Below are positions 1 through 4,672 of a DNA stretch of 5,549 nt, in pieces. Position 1 is the first letter of the stretch. Each line of letters begins with the position of its first letter. Origin of the DNA: Methanospirillum sp. Lineage in GTDB: Archaea; Halobacteriota; Methanomicrobia; Methanomicrobiales; Methanospirillaceae. The DNA lies in the NCBI GenBank assembly GCA_028679485.1, contig JAJRBL010000099.1, forward strand, positions 1-5,549, given 5' to 3'. The notes under the pieces are model-generated. The model made no database searches. It worked only from the letters and a program-made list of their open reading frames with translations, and was not told the DNA's origin. A program made the position numbers and the translations under genes.

Positions 1-190
1 CGCAGACACACTGGTCACGATTACTGAGTATCAGGAGGATCTTCAGTCTGAGGGGGTGACTGATCGCCTTCAGTATCCGCTCCATCCTTTGAACTGATTC
101 ATCCTCCAGTGCTGCTTTCACCTGGTTCAGTTCATTCTCCCAGTCTTCCCGGAGAGCACAGTCGGCAGGACAACACCGGGCACTCACCAT
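1..190 (-). CDS. arsR: ArsR-family metalloregulatory repressor, N-terminal part (runs off left edge)
   Basis: Reading the minus strand from ATG at 190 gives 63 residues before the window ends. Residues about 27-50 form the helix typical of ArsR/SmtB winged-helix repressors (ALEDESVQRMERILKAISHP followed by LRLKILLIL). The last visible residues, C61-V-C63, match the ELCVC-type As(III)/Sb(III) thiol site at the start of the DNA-recognition helix of classical ArsR. Three extra cysteines (C6, C7, C11) precede the domain. Family knowledge: these proteins are dimeric repressors that release DNA when soft metals or metalloids bind the cysteines. The start is supported by AGGACGTGA (203-195), one mismatch from the ideal methanogen ribosome-binding sequence, four bases before ATG. 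The gene diverges from the DGC-protein gene, and an arsenite-pump pseudogene lies beyond it, which fits an arsenic-type role. The C-terminal half of the domain is not visible, so the exact metal cannot be set. Confidence 0.85.
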   Translation of the reverse strand, partial: MVSARCCPADCALREDWENELNQVKAALEDESVQRMERILKAISHPLRLKILLILSNRDQCVC

Positions 191-194
191 GCTC

Positions 195-203
195 TCACGT
201 CCT
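195..203 (-). promoter_or_regulatory. Ribosome-binding site of the arsR start
   Basis: On the minus strand this reads AGGACGTGA, eight of nine matches to the anti-Shine-Dalgarno complement AGGAGGTGA, with a 4-nt spacer to ATG at 190. It decides the start: the CDS was not apparent otherwise because it is cut by the window edge. Confidence 0.7.
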
Positions 204-251
204 GAAGGGGAACCTGGATATTCCCGCGAGTGGGCATATGTATTCATTTCC

Positions 252-279
252 CTGTATTTCATAAAAAAATGAAGTACAG
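252..279. promoter_or_regulatory. 28-bp palindrome in divergent promoter, probable ArsR operator
   Basis: CTGTATTTCAT (252-262) and ATGAAGTACAG (269-279) are inverted repeats of 11 bp with one mismatch, separated by six A residues. The site is in the 136-bp gap between the divergent arsR and DGC-protein genes. Its A-rich centre (CATAAAAAAATG) is the best TATA-like element about 55-60 bp upstream of the DGC start, and the left arm lies just upstream of a minus-strand TATA-like stretch (ATACATATG, about 234-242). A dimeric repressor bound here would be expected to affect both promoters. The operator role is inferred from symmetry and position. Confidence 0.6.
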
Positions 280-308
280 ATCATCCCTTTTCCCGTCTTC
301 CGGATGAT
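280..308 (+). promoter_or_regulatory. 7-bp inverted repeat in the DGC-gene leader
   Basis: ATCATCC (280-286) and GGATGAT (302-308) are a perfect inverted repeat with a 15-nt T/C-rich loop, directly after the larger palindrome. It could be a second protein site or a stem-loop in the 5' leader of the DGC-protein mRNA. The second arm would also act as the only weak ribosome site for the GTG at 315, while the GGTGA serving the ATG at 327 lies outside the stem. Confidence 0.35.
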
Positions 309-326
309 ATCATAGTGGTGAAACCG

Positions 327-794
327 ATGGAGTATGAAACCATCCGGATCAGAAAGATAGAAGGTACCTGCGGGTTGTGCGAAGAGTACTCGGAAAAGAA
401 CAGTACCGTTCCTCCGAAGATTGCCATCCTCTCCTGCGAAGGTGCCTGTGCACGAGGGGAGGTATCCAGGAGGGCAGCAAACCTCGTTGCCCATTCACTG
501 GCGAAAGAGGAGACAGTCCGGATCTGTCTCGGCGGTGCGTTCACGAAGAATACCGGCCAGCGGAGCCTGGTCCGGCGGGCAGAGAAGTGTCTTGCCATCG
601 AGGGGTGCTTTGTCTCGTGTGCTACCCGGATGATGCAGGGGGTGCTTCCGGATCTGATTCCTGAGGTCATCCTTGCCGATACCCTCTATGACGAACCGCT
701 TCCGTTCGGGATCGATGAAGTATCAGACGAGACGTTCAGTGCATATGCCAGGCAGGTTGCAGAAGAAGTGGTGGCGAAGTATATCAAAAAGTAA
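327..794 (+). CDS. DGC-domain putative zinc-binding protein
   Basis: The 155-residue product resembles the DGC family (putative zinc-binding proteins, biochemical function unknown). It has cysteines at 15 and 18 (CGLC), 37 and 41 (SCEGAC), 67, 88, and 94 and 98 (EGCFVSC). The last block is the family's central DGC motif with Glu in place of Asp. No signal peptide or membrane segment is visible, so it is probably cytoplasmic. A GTG at 315 would add four residues, but ATG 327 is preceded by GGTGA (317-321) at a normal distance and is preferred. The gene diverges from arsR across a palindrome and converges on a dead acr3. This context suggests control by the ArsR protein and a role in handling a thiol-reactive metal or metalloid. 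The family call is fairly secure; the role is inference from neighbours. It ends in TAA and is intact. Confidence 0.8.
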   Translation: MEYETIRIRKIEGTCGLCEEYSEKNSTVPPKIAILSCEGACARGEVSRRAANLVAHSLAKEETVRICLGGAFTKNTGQRSLVRRAEKCLAIEGCFVSCATRMMQGVLPDLIPEVILADTLYDEPLPFGIDEVSDETFSAYARQVAEEVVAKYIKK

Positions 795-803
795 CCGGAG
801 AAC

Positions 804-824
804 GAGCCAGGTCTTTCCTGGCTC
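804..824. terminator. Stem-loop between convergent genes
   Basis: GAGCCAGG (804-811) and CCTGGCTC (817-824) form a perfect 8-bp stem with a TCTTT loop. It lies 9 bases after the DGC stop and 10 bases before the end of the acr3 pseudogene on the other strand, so it could end transcription from both sides. There is no long U-tract after it, and intrinsic terminators in archaea usually rely on T-runs, so the terminator role is tentative. A related hairpin occurs at 4954-4979. Confidence 0.45.
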
Positions 825-834
825 CATATTCCGA

Positions 835-1500
835 TCAACTGGTTAATAGAGTTTGAGCCGGGGACCATCCCCGTGTTCGGAGAGAGATCTTTACCCGCCT
901 GAGCATGGTTGGGACTTCGATAAGTATCCTGACAACCGTTGCAGAGCATCAAGATGAAATCCCGAAAAGAATGGTTGCGGTTGCTATTGCGACCATAAAA
1001 TGATTGGATGCACCGATCATGGCTGATGGAGCAGCATCCTCAGGGTAAATTTGCACCCTTTGGAAATGACATACCCGATAGTAAAGATAAGGATGGTCTG
1101 CAGAAAGAGCGATATTGCAATCCAGAGGAGAGTAAGCGGCTGGGTGAAGTATGACCTCTTCTAAGCTGAAGAGAAGAATCACCGTGACCAGGAGGGCGAT
1201 GATGGTTACCGGGATCAGGTAGTGTATAAACTTTGTTTTTAATCACTCTTCTTCCATATATTTGATAAGATGTACCCGGGAAATAAATGCGGCCACGAAA
1301 GGAGAGGCAATATAAATGGCCATTGAGATGGCAAGAGCTTCCCATGGCACCGGTAGTCGTCCGCCACCAAGGAGGAATCCTCCAAGGAGACCATAGAGAA
1401 CGAGCATGGATAGGGAGTTGATAACAACCACGACCAGGATGTGGCCATCATTTCCTTTTACCAGGTATCCCCAGACCAAGACCATCGCCGTGCAGGGAGC
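835..1500 (-). pseudogene. acr3: Acr3-type arsenite efflux permease, decayed (C-terminal two thirds)
   Basis: Joined minus-strand frames reconstruct an Acr3 (ArsB/BASS-type) arsenite exporter. From 1500: [20 protein letters not shown], containing the catalytic-type Cys of APCT, then [15 protein letters not shown], then [14 protein letters not shown] at 1245-1243 stands where a Trp codon is expected after YMEEE. The same frame continues as LKTKFIHYLIP. A shift near 1146-1150 leads to QPLTLLWIAISLFLQTILI, and a second near 1042-1050 leads to EDAAPSAMIGASNHF. A second in-frame TGA (951-949) follows FGISS. The frame then reads through LIEVPTML, which holds the conserved late Glu, to a TGA at 837-835. 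A functional Acr3 is about 340-400 residues with ten membrane helices; the N-terminal third is not readable here. Just before APCT a shifted frame gives GTIAVSF, which may be the eroded end of the preceding helix. Four independent lesions make a sequencing artefact unlikely. The family call is strong. Confidence 0.88.
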
Positions 1501-1628
1501 GATCCCAAAACGATACAGCTATGGTGCCCTTCCGGTTCAGCCCTTCACAAAACTGGCATTGGCATGATACCCTTTGCTCTTTTCAGAAGTTACCTCGCCG
1601 TTTATCAGGACGATATCCCGGTATTTTT

Positions 1629-1717
1629 AGATCTCTCCGGCATACCAGATTATGACAGGTATTTCCATTATGCTATATACGAAAGAGTTGGATCATGAAA
1701 TTCCGTAGGAGAGATCT
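1629..1717. repeat. 10-bp perfect inverted repeat with 69-bp spacer
   Basis: AGATCTCTCC (1629-1638) is repeated inverted as GGAGAGATCT (1708-1717). The core GAGAGATCT also occurs at 882-890 in the acr3 remnant. The arms are exact, but no transposase or target duplication is visible. It may be the ends of a very small insertion or a rearrangement product. Confidence 0.4.
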
Positions 1718-1804
1718 CTGCTCATTTCTTAAAAATTAAGGTATTTTAGGAGTTGTAAGATAATCTCCTCAGAGCGGGATGATATCTGTGTAAAGAGATC
1801 AATA

Positions 1805-1814
1805 TTTATTAAAA
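1805..1814 (+). promoter_or_regulatory. Archaeal TATA box of the DUF166 gene
   Basis: TTTATTAAAA sits in an AT-rich block (1801-1816) whose centre is about 30 bp before the ATG at 1839. Archaeal transcription usually starts about 25-30 bp downstream of the TATA box, so the start would fall at or within a few bases of the ATG. No Shine-Dalgarno sequence precedes the ATG, which fits a leaderless transcript. Confidence 0.6.
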
Positions 1815-1838
1815 TAGACTCTCCATGTACAACCTGAT

Positions 1839-2534
1839 ATGGTGAAGATCGGGATCGTGAGCGACGGCCAGTATGGGGAGCGGGCGTATGAGCAGATCAG
1901 GAAGCGGTTTCCCACCGAATGGATCCTGCTCCCGTTTCCCTCGTCCCCGGTTGTGGATGATATCGATCTTACGATTCCTCCCTGCGATCTGTACCTCTCC
2001 TATCTCCGGCATCCCGATATTGCGATGGAACTGATCAAAACCGGTGTCCCGGTCCTGCTCGGGGTGAACTTAGGTCCTGGTTTCATCGCCCAGGCAAAGG
2101 AGTATAACCCGGCCGTAATCGGACCTGAGACGATGTGTTCTCTTTTGCCAAACACGGAGTTCTGGCAGATCAATGAGTACGCGAAGGTGTTCGGCAGGCC
2201 GGTCTTTCATCTGATCCTGGACGGGAATCGGATTGCATGGTGTCAGCCGATCCGCAGATCGCCGTGTGGATCGACGGATGCTGCAGCCCGTGAACTGAAC
2301 AGCCAGGTGTTTGACCAGGAGGCGATGAACCGGTTTGCTCTCTCAATCTGCCATAACTGCCGGGCTCCCCGGTTCGGGAAGACCTGCGATAAGGAGAAGG
2401 CAGGGATTATTCACCTGGAGGAACTAGTCTCTTCGCTGAAAGGGATTAGTCCGGAGCTGTGGGAGAAGAGTACGCAGGCTTTGAAGAGAGTAACATGCAC
2501 GATGGCTTCTGAATGCGAGGAGGAAGACAAATAA
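1839..2534 (+). CDS. DUF166 (COG1810-type) family protein of methanogens
   Basis: The 231-residue product begins with a nucleotide-binding-like strand and loop (KIGIVSDGQYGERAY, residues 3-17). It continues with a Cys at 49 in PPCDLYLSYLRHPDI, an LLGVNLGPGF segment (73-82), and the family-typical SPCGST motif (141-146). It ends with a cysteine cluster, C171-x2-C174-x8-C183, and further cysteines at 220 and 226, which could hold an Fe-S cluster or zinc. The length fits the family. No signal peptide or membrane helix is seen, so it is probably cytosolic. Some database entries of this family carry a thymidylate-synthase label; I see no classical ThyA or ThyX motif here and would not transfer it. 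The ATG at 1839 is chosen because the first strand needs these residues and the TATA box is placed for it. The gene is intact, monocistronic and flanked by debris. Confidence 0.85.
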   Translation: MVKIGIVSDGQYGERAYEQIRKRFPTEWILLPFPSSPVVDDIDLTIPPCDLYLSYLRHPDIAMELIKTGVPVLLGVNLGPGFIAQAKEYNPAVIGPETMCSLLPNTEFWQINEYAKVFGRPVFHLILDGNRIAWCQPIRRSPCGSTDAAARELNSQVFDQEAMNRFALSICHNCRAPRFGKTCDKEKAGIIHLEELVSSLKGISPELWEKSTQALKRVTCTMASECEEEDK

Positions 2535-2571
2535 AGTTTGTTCTAGGAAGTTATCTCGATGTTTTCTGCTT

Positions 2572-2664
2572 TCAGGGTTTTATTCCGAGATGGGCTGCCA
2601 GTTTATAGGCTTCTTTTATCAGTTTTCTGATGTATCCTGCATCCCCGTGAATGCGTAACGAGTA
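2572..2664 (-). pseudogene. C-terminal stub of an unidentified gene
   Basis: Directly after a TAG (2667-2665), the minus strand reads YSLRIHGDAGYIRKLIKEAY and then KLAAHLGIKP before a TGA. The 30 residues have the look of a genuine amphipathic C-terminal helix and good coding character, but there is no start codon and nothing coherent upstream. It is convergent with the DUF166 gene, 37 bp from its stop. I do not recognise the family. Best read as the tail of a deleted gene; chance is possible. Confidence 0.4.
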
Positions 2665-2785
2665 CTAAATGAAAACTCAAAATCTCCCTTTGATTTTTTT
2701 AAAGAGGTTTTTTAGTCCAATTATTCCTACCTCGTCATGAGTGTGCGGGAATCAAGGATACATTGTACATCAATTGTACCAGAGC

Positions 2786-2801
2786 AGAAAAAAAGAAAGA
2801 A
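2786..2801 (-). terminator. T-rich terminator of the small secreted-protein gene
   Basis: On the minus strand, immediately after the TAA stop at 2804-2802, the sequence is TTCTTTCTTTTTTTCT, including a run of seven T. Oligo-T tracts without a strong stem are the usual intrinsic terminators in euryarchaea. Confidence 0.6.
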
Positions 2802-3212
2802 TTAAGTGATCCTGGTGAATGTATCAATTGCTACACTAATCGGATCATTGTCATTAAGGTATGAAATCTCCAGTTCATCCGGTCCAATTACCTGTCCTGT
2901 TGAATATCCGTTATTCTGCTCGGCAAATGAGATTTCTGTCCCGTCTGAACTGATAACACCTGCAATATCATGGATAATATCAGTCCCATTGTTATTTGTA
3001 TACTGAGTATATCCTGCAAAAATCCTTTCATTCTGTTCTGTGATGTTCAGGAAAAAGAAACCACTTTCCTGTTCTGAAAATCCCTTACCATTATTATATT
3101 CTGAATAATGACCGGTCCAGTTACCAACAAGATTTGGGACATCAGCAGTAGTAATACCCACAATGCAAAAAAATGCAACAAAGATGCAAAATCCAGCAAT
3201 CAATCTTTCCAT
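2802..3212 (-). CDS. Small secreted protein of unknown function with N-glycosylation sequons
   Basis: The 136-residue product starts with a clear signal peptide: MER, a hydrophobic core IAGFCIFVAFFCIVGI, then TTA before the likely cleavage site near residue 23. The mature part begins DVPNLVGNWTGHYSEY and appears rich in beta strands and Asn/Gly/Thr. It has archaeal N-glycosylation sequons at N31-W-T, N56-I-T and N75-G-T. The pattern of GNWTG at the start, a central GFFFLNITEQN and a later AGVISSDGTEISF resembles small beta-barrel, lipocalin-like surface proteins, but this is only an impression. An upstream in-frame ATG at 3251 would add 13 residues and spoil the signal peptide; ATG 3212 has GGAGAGAG (3227-3220) before it and is preferred. 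The gene is single, with its own promoter and terminator, and shows no decay. Confidence 0.75.
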   Translation of the reverse strand: MERLIAGFCIFVAFFCIVGITTADVPNLVGNWTGHYSEYNNGKGFSEQESGFFFLNITEQNERIFAGYTQYTNNNGTDIIHDIAGVISSDGTEISFAEQNNGYSTGQVIGPDELEISYLNDNDPISVAIDTFTRIT

Positions 3213-3266
3213 GTATACTCTCTCTCCATATAATAATATATAGAGAACCATGCTTAACCTTAAGAT

Positions 3267-3275
3267 TTTATATAA
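3267..3275 (-). promoter_or_regulatory. TATA box of the small secreted-protein gene
   Basis: TTATATAAA on the minus strand is a near-ideal archaeal TATA box. A start site about 25 bp downstream, near 3245, would give a leader of roughly 33 nt containing the GGAGAG ribosome site. This supports ATG 3212, since ATG 3251 would lie at or before the transcription start. Confidence 0.6.
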
Positions 3276-3357
3276 GCCTGTTTGATAAAAGGTTTGGTTT
3301 TTTTATGTTTCACTCTCTTACACTTATAAAACCAAGAGCGATCCCTAATATACCCAT

Positions 3358-3531
3358 TCACATCCCCCGGGAACTCCCCTCGGACAACAGGTAACCGCCG
3401 GTCAGGAATTGTTGATCGAACTCTTTCTTAAATAATTGGATAGCATCCAAACTGAACCGGACATCATACCTGGTCTTCTTCTCACCGGTATGCGGATCTA
3501 GTGTCCTCAAGATGTTAAAAATATCTATTTT
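3358..3531 (-). pseudogene. C-terminal stub of an unidentified gene next to the IS remnant
   Basis: From a TAA (3534-3532) the minus strand is open for 57 residues, including TLDPHTGEKKTRYDVRFSLD and AIQLFKKEFDQQFLTGGYLL, ending SEGSSRGM and TGA. It reads like real protein, but no good start codon exists: the only candidate is a TTG inside it with no ribosome site. Its upstream side meets the end of the transposase remnant, 47 bp away, so the gene was probably cut by that element. I do not recognise the family. It occupies most of the gap between 3252 and 3578, which otherwise holds only AT-rich sequence. Confidence 0.5.
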
Positions 3532-3546
3532 TTAGTCTCTCAATAA

Positions 3547-3608
3547 GTTGAAAAATATGTCATATCCGACACTCGACATCAAATATTTAACGCATAATAT
3601 TTTTCGAC
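3547..3608. repeat. 12-bp inverted repeat spanning the transposase stop
   Basis: GTTGAAAAATAT (3547-3558) and ATATTTTTCGAC (3597-3608) are inverted with one mismatch and a 38-nt spacer. The right arm lies in the last transposase codons (HVEKYYA) and the left arm in the presumed IS end. It could be a stem-loop at the end of the element; AT-rich chance pairing is also possible. Confidence 0.3.
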
Positions 3609-3889
3609 ATGCGGCCTCAGCCATCGAACTATCTCTCGTAACTCCTCTGTAAATTTAGAAGTCGAACATGAATTCTGAAATCAACAATTTCCTTAATCTG
3701 TCTCACTCTGCGGAACATGAAGAACATCCATTTTGTAGAGGCTTTTTGAGTTGGTTTTCCCTTCTGATCCCGTATATGTTTCTTTTCAATTCTCAATGTC
3801 TCACGGATTACCCACTCGGTAAACGAATAGACAAGCAGGCATAGAACCATTATCATGGACAATGCTGCAATACGATCCGAATTCTCCAC
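3579..3889 (-). mobile_element. IS1634-like transposase, C-terminal remnant with frameshift
   Basis: The minus-strand frame from 3889 reads SDRIAALSMIMVLCLLVYSF, then RETLRIEKKHIRDQKGKPTQ, then WMFFMFRRVRQIKEI. This is the typical C-terminal end of IS1634-family DDE transposases, which carry an RIEAL-MVLALLVY block and a GKPT-RPT-W motif near the end. A one-base deletion near 3653-3655 shifts the frame; the true tail TEELREIVRWLRPHVEKYYA then follows to a TGA at 3581-3579. A TAG (3892-3890) stands just upstream, and the N-terminal four fifths of the transposase, including the DDE residues, is missing. The fragment is dead and abuts an unrelated decayed gene on the other strand. Confidence 0.8.
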
Positions 3890-4119
3890 CTATATCACGA
3901 CCATCCTCGGGACCGCTGCACTCGGGACAGCCATGGGCACAGCCCCGTCCCATGACAGCGGAGGACATCTTCAGCTGCACCCTCAAGTGCCATGCCAGCA
4001 ACGGAGAGAACTACAGTCTCACGTTCAAACGTGACAACATGGTCATCTCCAACTACGAGGCTGACAGCATCCTGACAGCGGTTGAGACCTGGGCAGACAC
4101 GATCCCGGCACTCGCTTAA
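3855..4119 (+). pseudogene. Small protein, first of a decayed three-gene cassette; frameshifted
   Basis: Two plus-strand frames join into one likely protein. Frame one, open from ATG 3855, gives STYITTILGTAALGTAMGTA; frame two, from about 3946, gives MTAEDIFSCTLKCHASNGEN, then YSLTFKRDNMVISNY, and ends WADTIPALA with TAA. A single extra base in the GCCCCGTCCC stretch (3942-3951) would restore one frame. The first codons (3855 to about 3885) are antisense to the transposase remnant, so the ATG is probably supplied by the element and the native N-terminus lost. The product would have a short Ala/Gly-rich hydrophobic start and a beta-rich domain. I do not recognise a named family. Codon usage is GC-rich, like the DUF166 gene, so the cassette was once expressed host DNA rather than recent AT-rich debris. 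Confidence 0.55.
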
Positions 4120-4155
4120 ATAATCTCTCTTTTTCATCATTCGAGGCTGATAAAG

Positions 4156-4672
4156 ATGCAGAAGATCGAGGGCTGTGATCGTCCTCTGCCTGCTCGGGGC
4201 AGGATGGATCTCAGCTGACCTGATCTCATCTTCGATCACCACGGACGGAACCGCATGGATTTCATCCGCTCCTGGTCGGGGAGAAGACCTATGCAACAAC
4301 CCTCTTCACAAGTGACCGTTCAGCAATCGCCAGGGAACTTGACTTCGCCGGTGATATCCGGTCACAAACCCTGGTGAACGGACCCAGACCGGCCATGGTC
4401 CACAAGTTCAATACCCGGAGAGCGGCATCGGGAGCATCCGGCCTTGCCTGCGTATTTGCTGACCTTGCCGGAAATACCACCGGCACGATGAAATATCGAC
4501 CCTCGGTGTATGGTCAGCAGGAACCTACCGCTCGTCCCGGTCAATCACTAACGGGCAGACCGGTTCCCTGACCGGCATCGACGCCACCGGTATGGTATCG
4601 CTTGGGAAAGGGATGGATCACGGCAACACGAACCAACGGGAACGGTCATTTGTTGCAGGAACGATGAACATC
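4156..4672 (+). pseudogene. Secreted protein, second gene of the cassette, with at least three frameshifts
   Basis: ATG 4156 follows GAGGCTGA (4143-4150), a fair ribosome site. The start MQKIE must shift at GGG (4170-4172) to give AVIVLCLLGAGWISADLISS, a clear signal peptide with probable cleavage at ISA-D. It continues SITTDGTAWISSAP and shifts again near 4271-4275 to GEKTYATTLFTSDRSAIARE, LDFAGDIRSQTLVNG and ADLAGNTTG. It shifts a third time near 4484-4487 to DEISTLGVWSAGTYRSSRSI, TNGQTGSLTGIDATGMVSLG and SFVAGTMNI. The last frame runs without a stop into the next gene. The Ser/Thr/Gly-rich mature part with NTT and dispersed TG/SG pairs suggests a beta-rich surface protein. No named family recognised. 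Two lesions are single-G gains, so base-calling errors should be excluded before calling it dead. Confidence 0.6.

Larger units (their letters stand above)
1501..1838. other. Eroded sequence without a readable gene
   Basis: This 338-bp stretch lies where the N-terminal third of acr3 should be on the minus strand, but no frame gives a recognisable run of membrane helices. Minus-strand reading gives short pieces such as EIPVIIWYAGEI (about 1665-1628) and YHANASF (about 1571-1551), interrupted by stops. The plus-strand open frame 1441-1698 overlaps and is antisense to acr3 at its start, and looks like chance. It contains the long-spaced inverted repeat 1629-1717 and, at its right end, the DUF166 promoter. 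Confidence 0.55.

Noticed and set aside
1243..1245. TGA in the acr3 reading frame as a recoded Trp or selenocysteine codon
   Set aside because: It stands where Trp is expected, but a second TGA replaces an expected Gly and the frame also breaks twice. Simple decay explains all of it.
1628..1671. Minus-strand MEIPVIIWYAGEI as the tail of a second Acr3 copy (compare LIEVPTML)
   Set aside because: Only about eight residues resemble the motif, the nucleotides differ widely and no preceding helix is readable. Too weak to call.
1441..1698. Plus-strand open frame of 85 codons
   Set aside because: Its first part is antisense to the well-conserved [12 protein letters not shown] block of acr3, it has no ribosome site, and the rest resembles no protein I recognise.
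2690..2712. T-runs (seven and six T) as a terminator for the DUF166 gene
   Set aside because: They lie about 155 bp past the stop, with a gene stub in between and only a poor stem. Possible but not supported.
3895..4299. 134-codon minus-strand open frame
   Set aside because: It is antisense to the better protein-like frames of the cassette, crosses gene boundaries and has no ribosome site.
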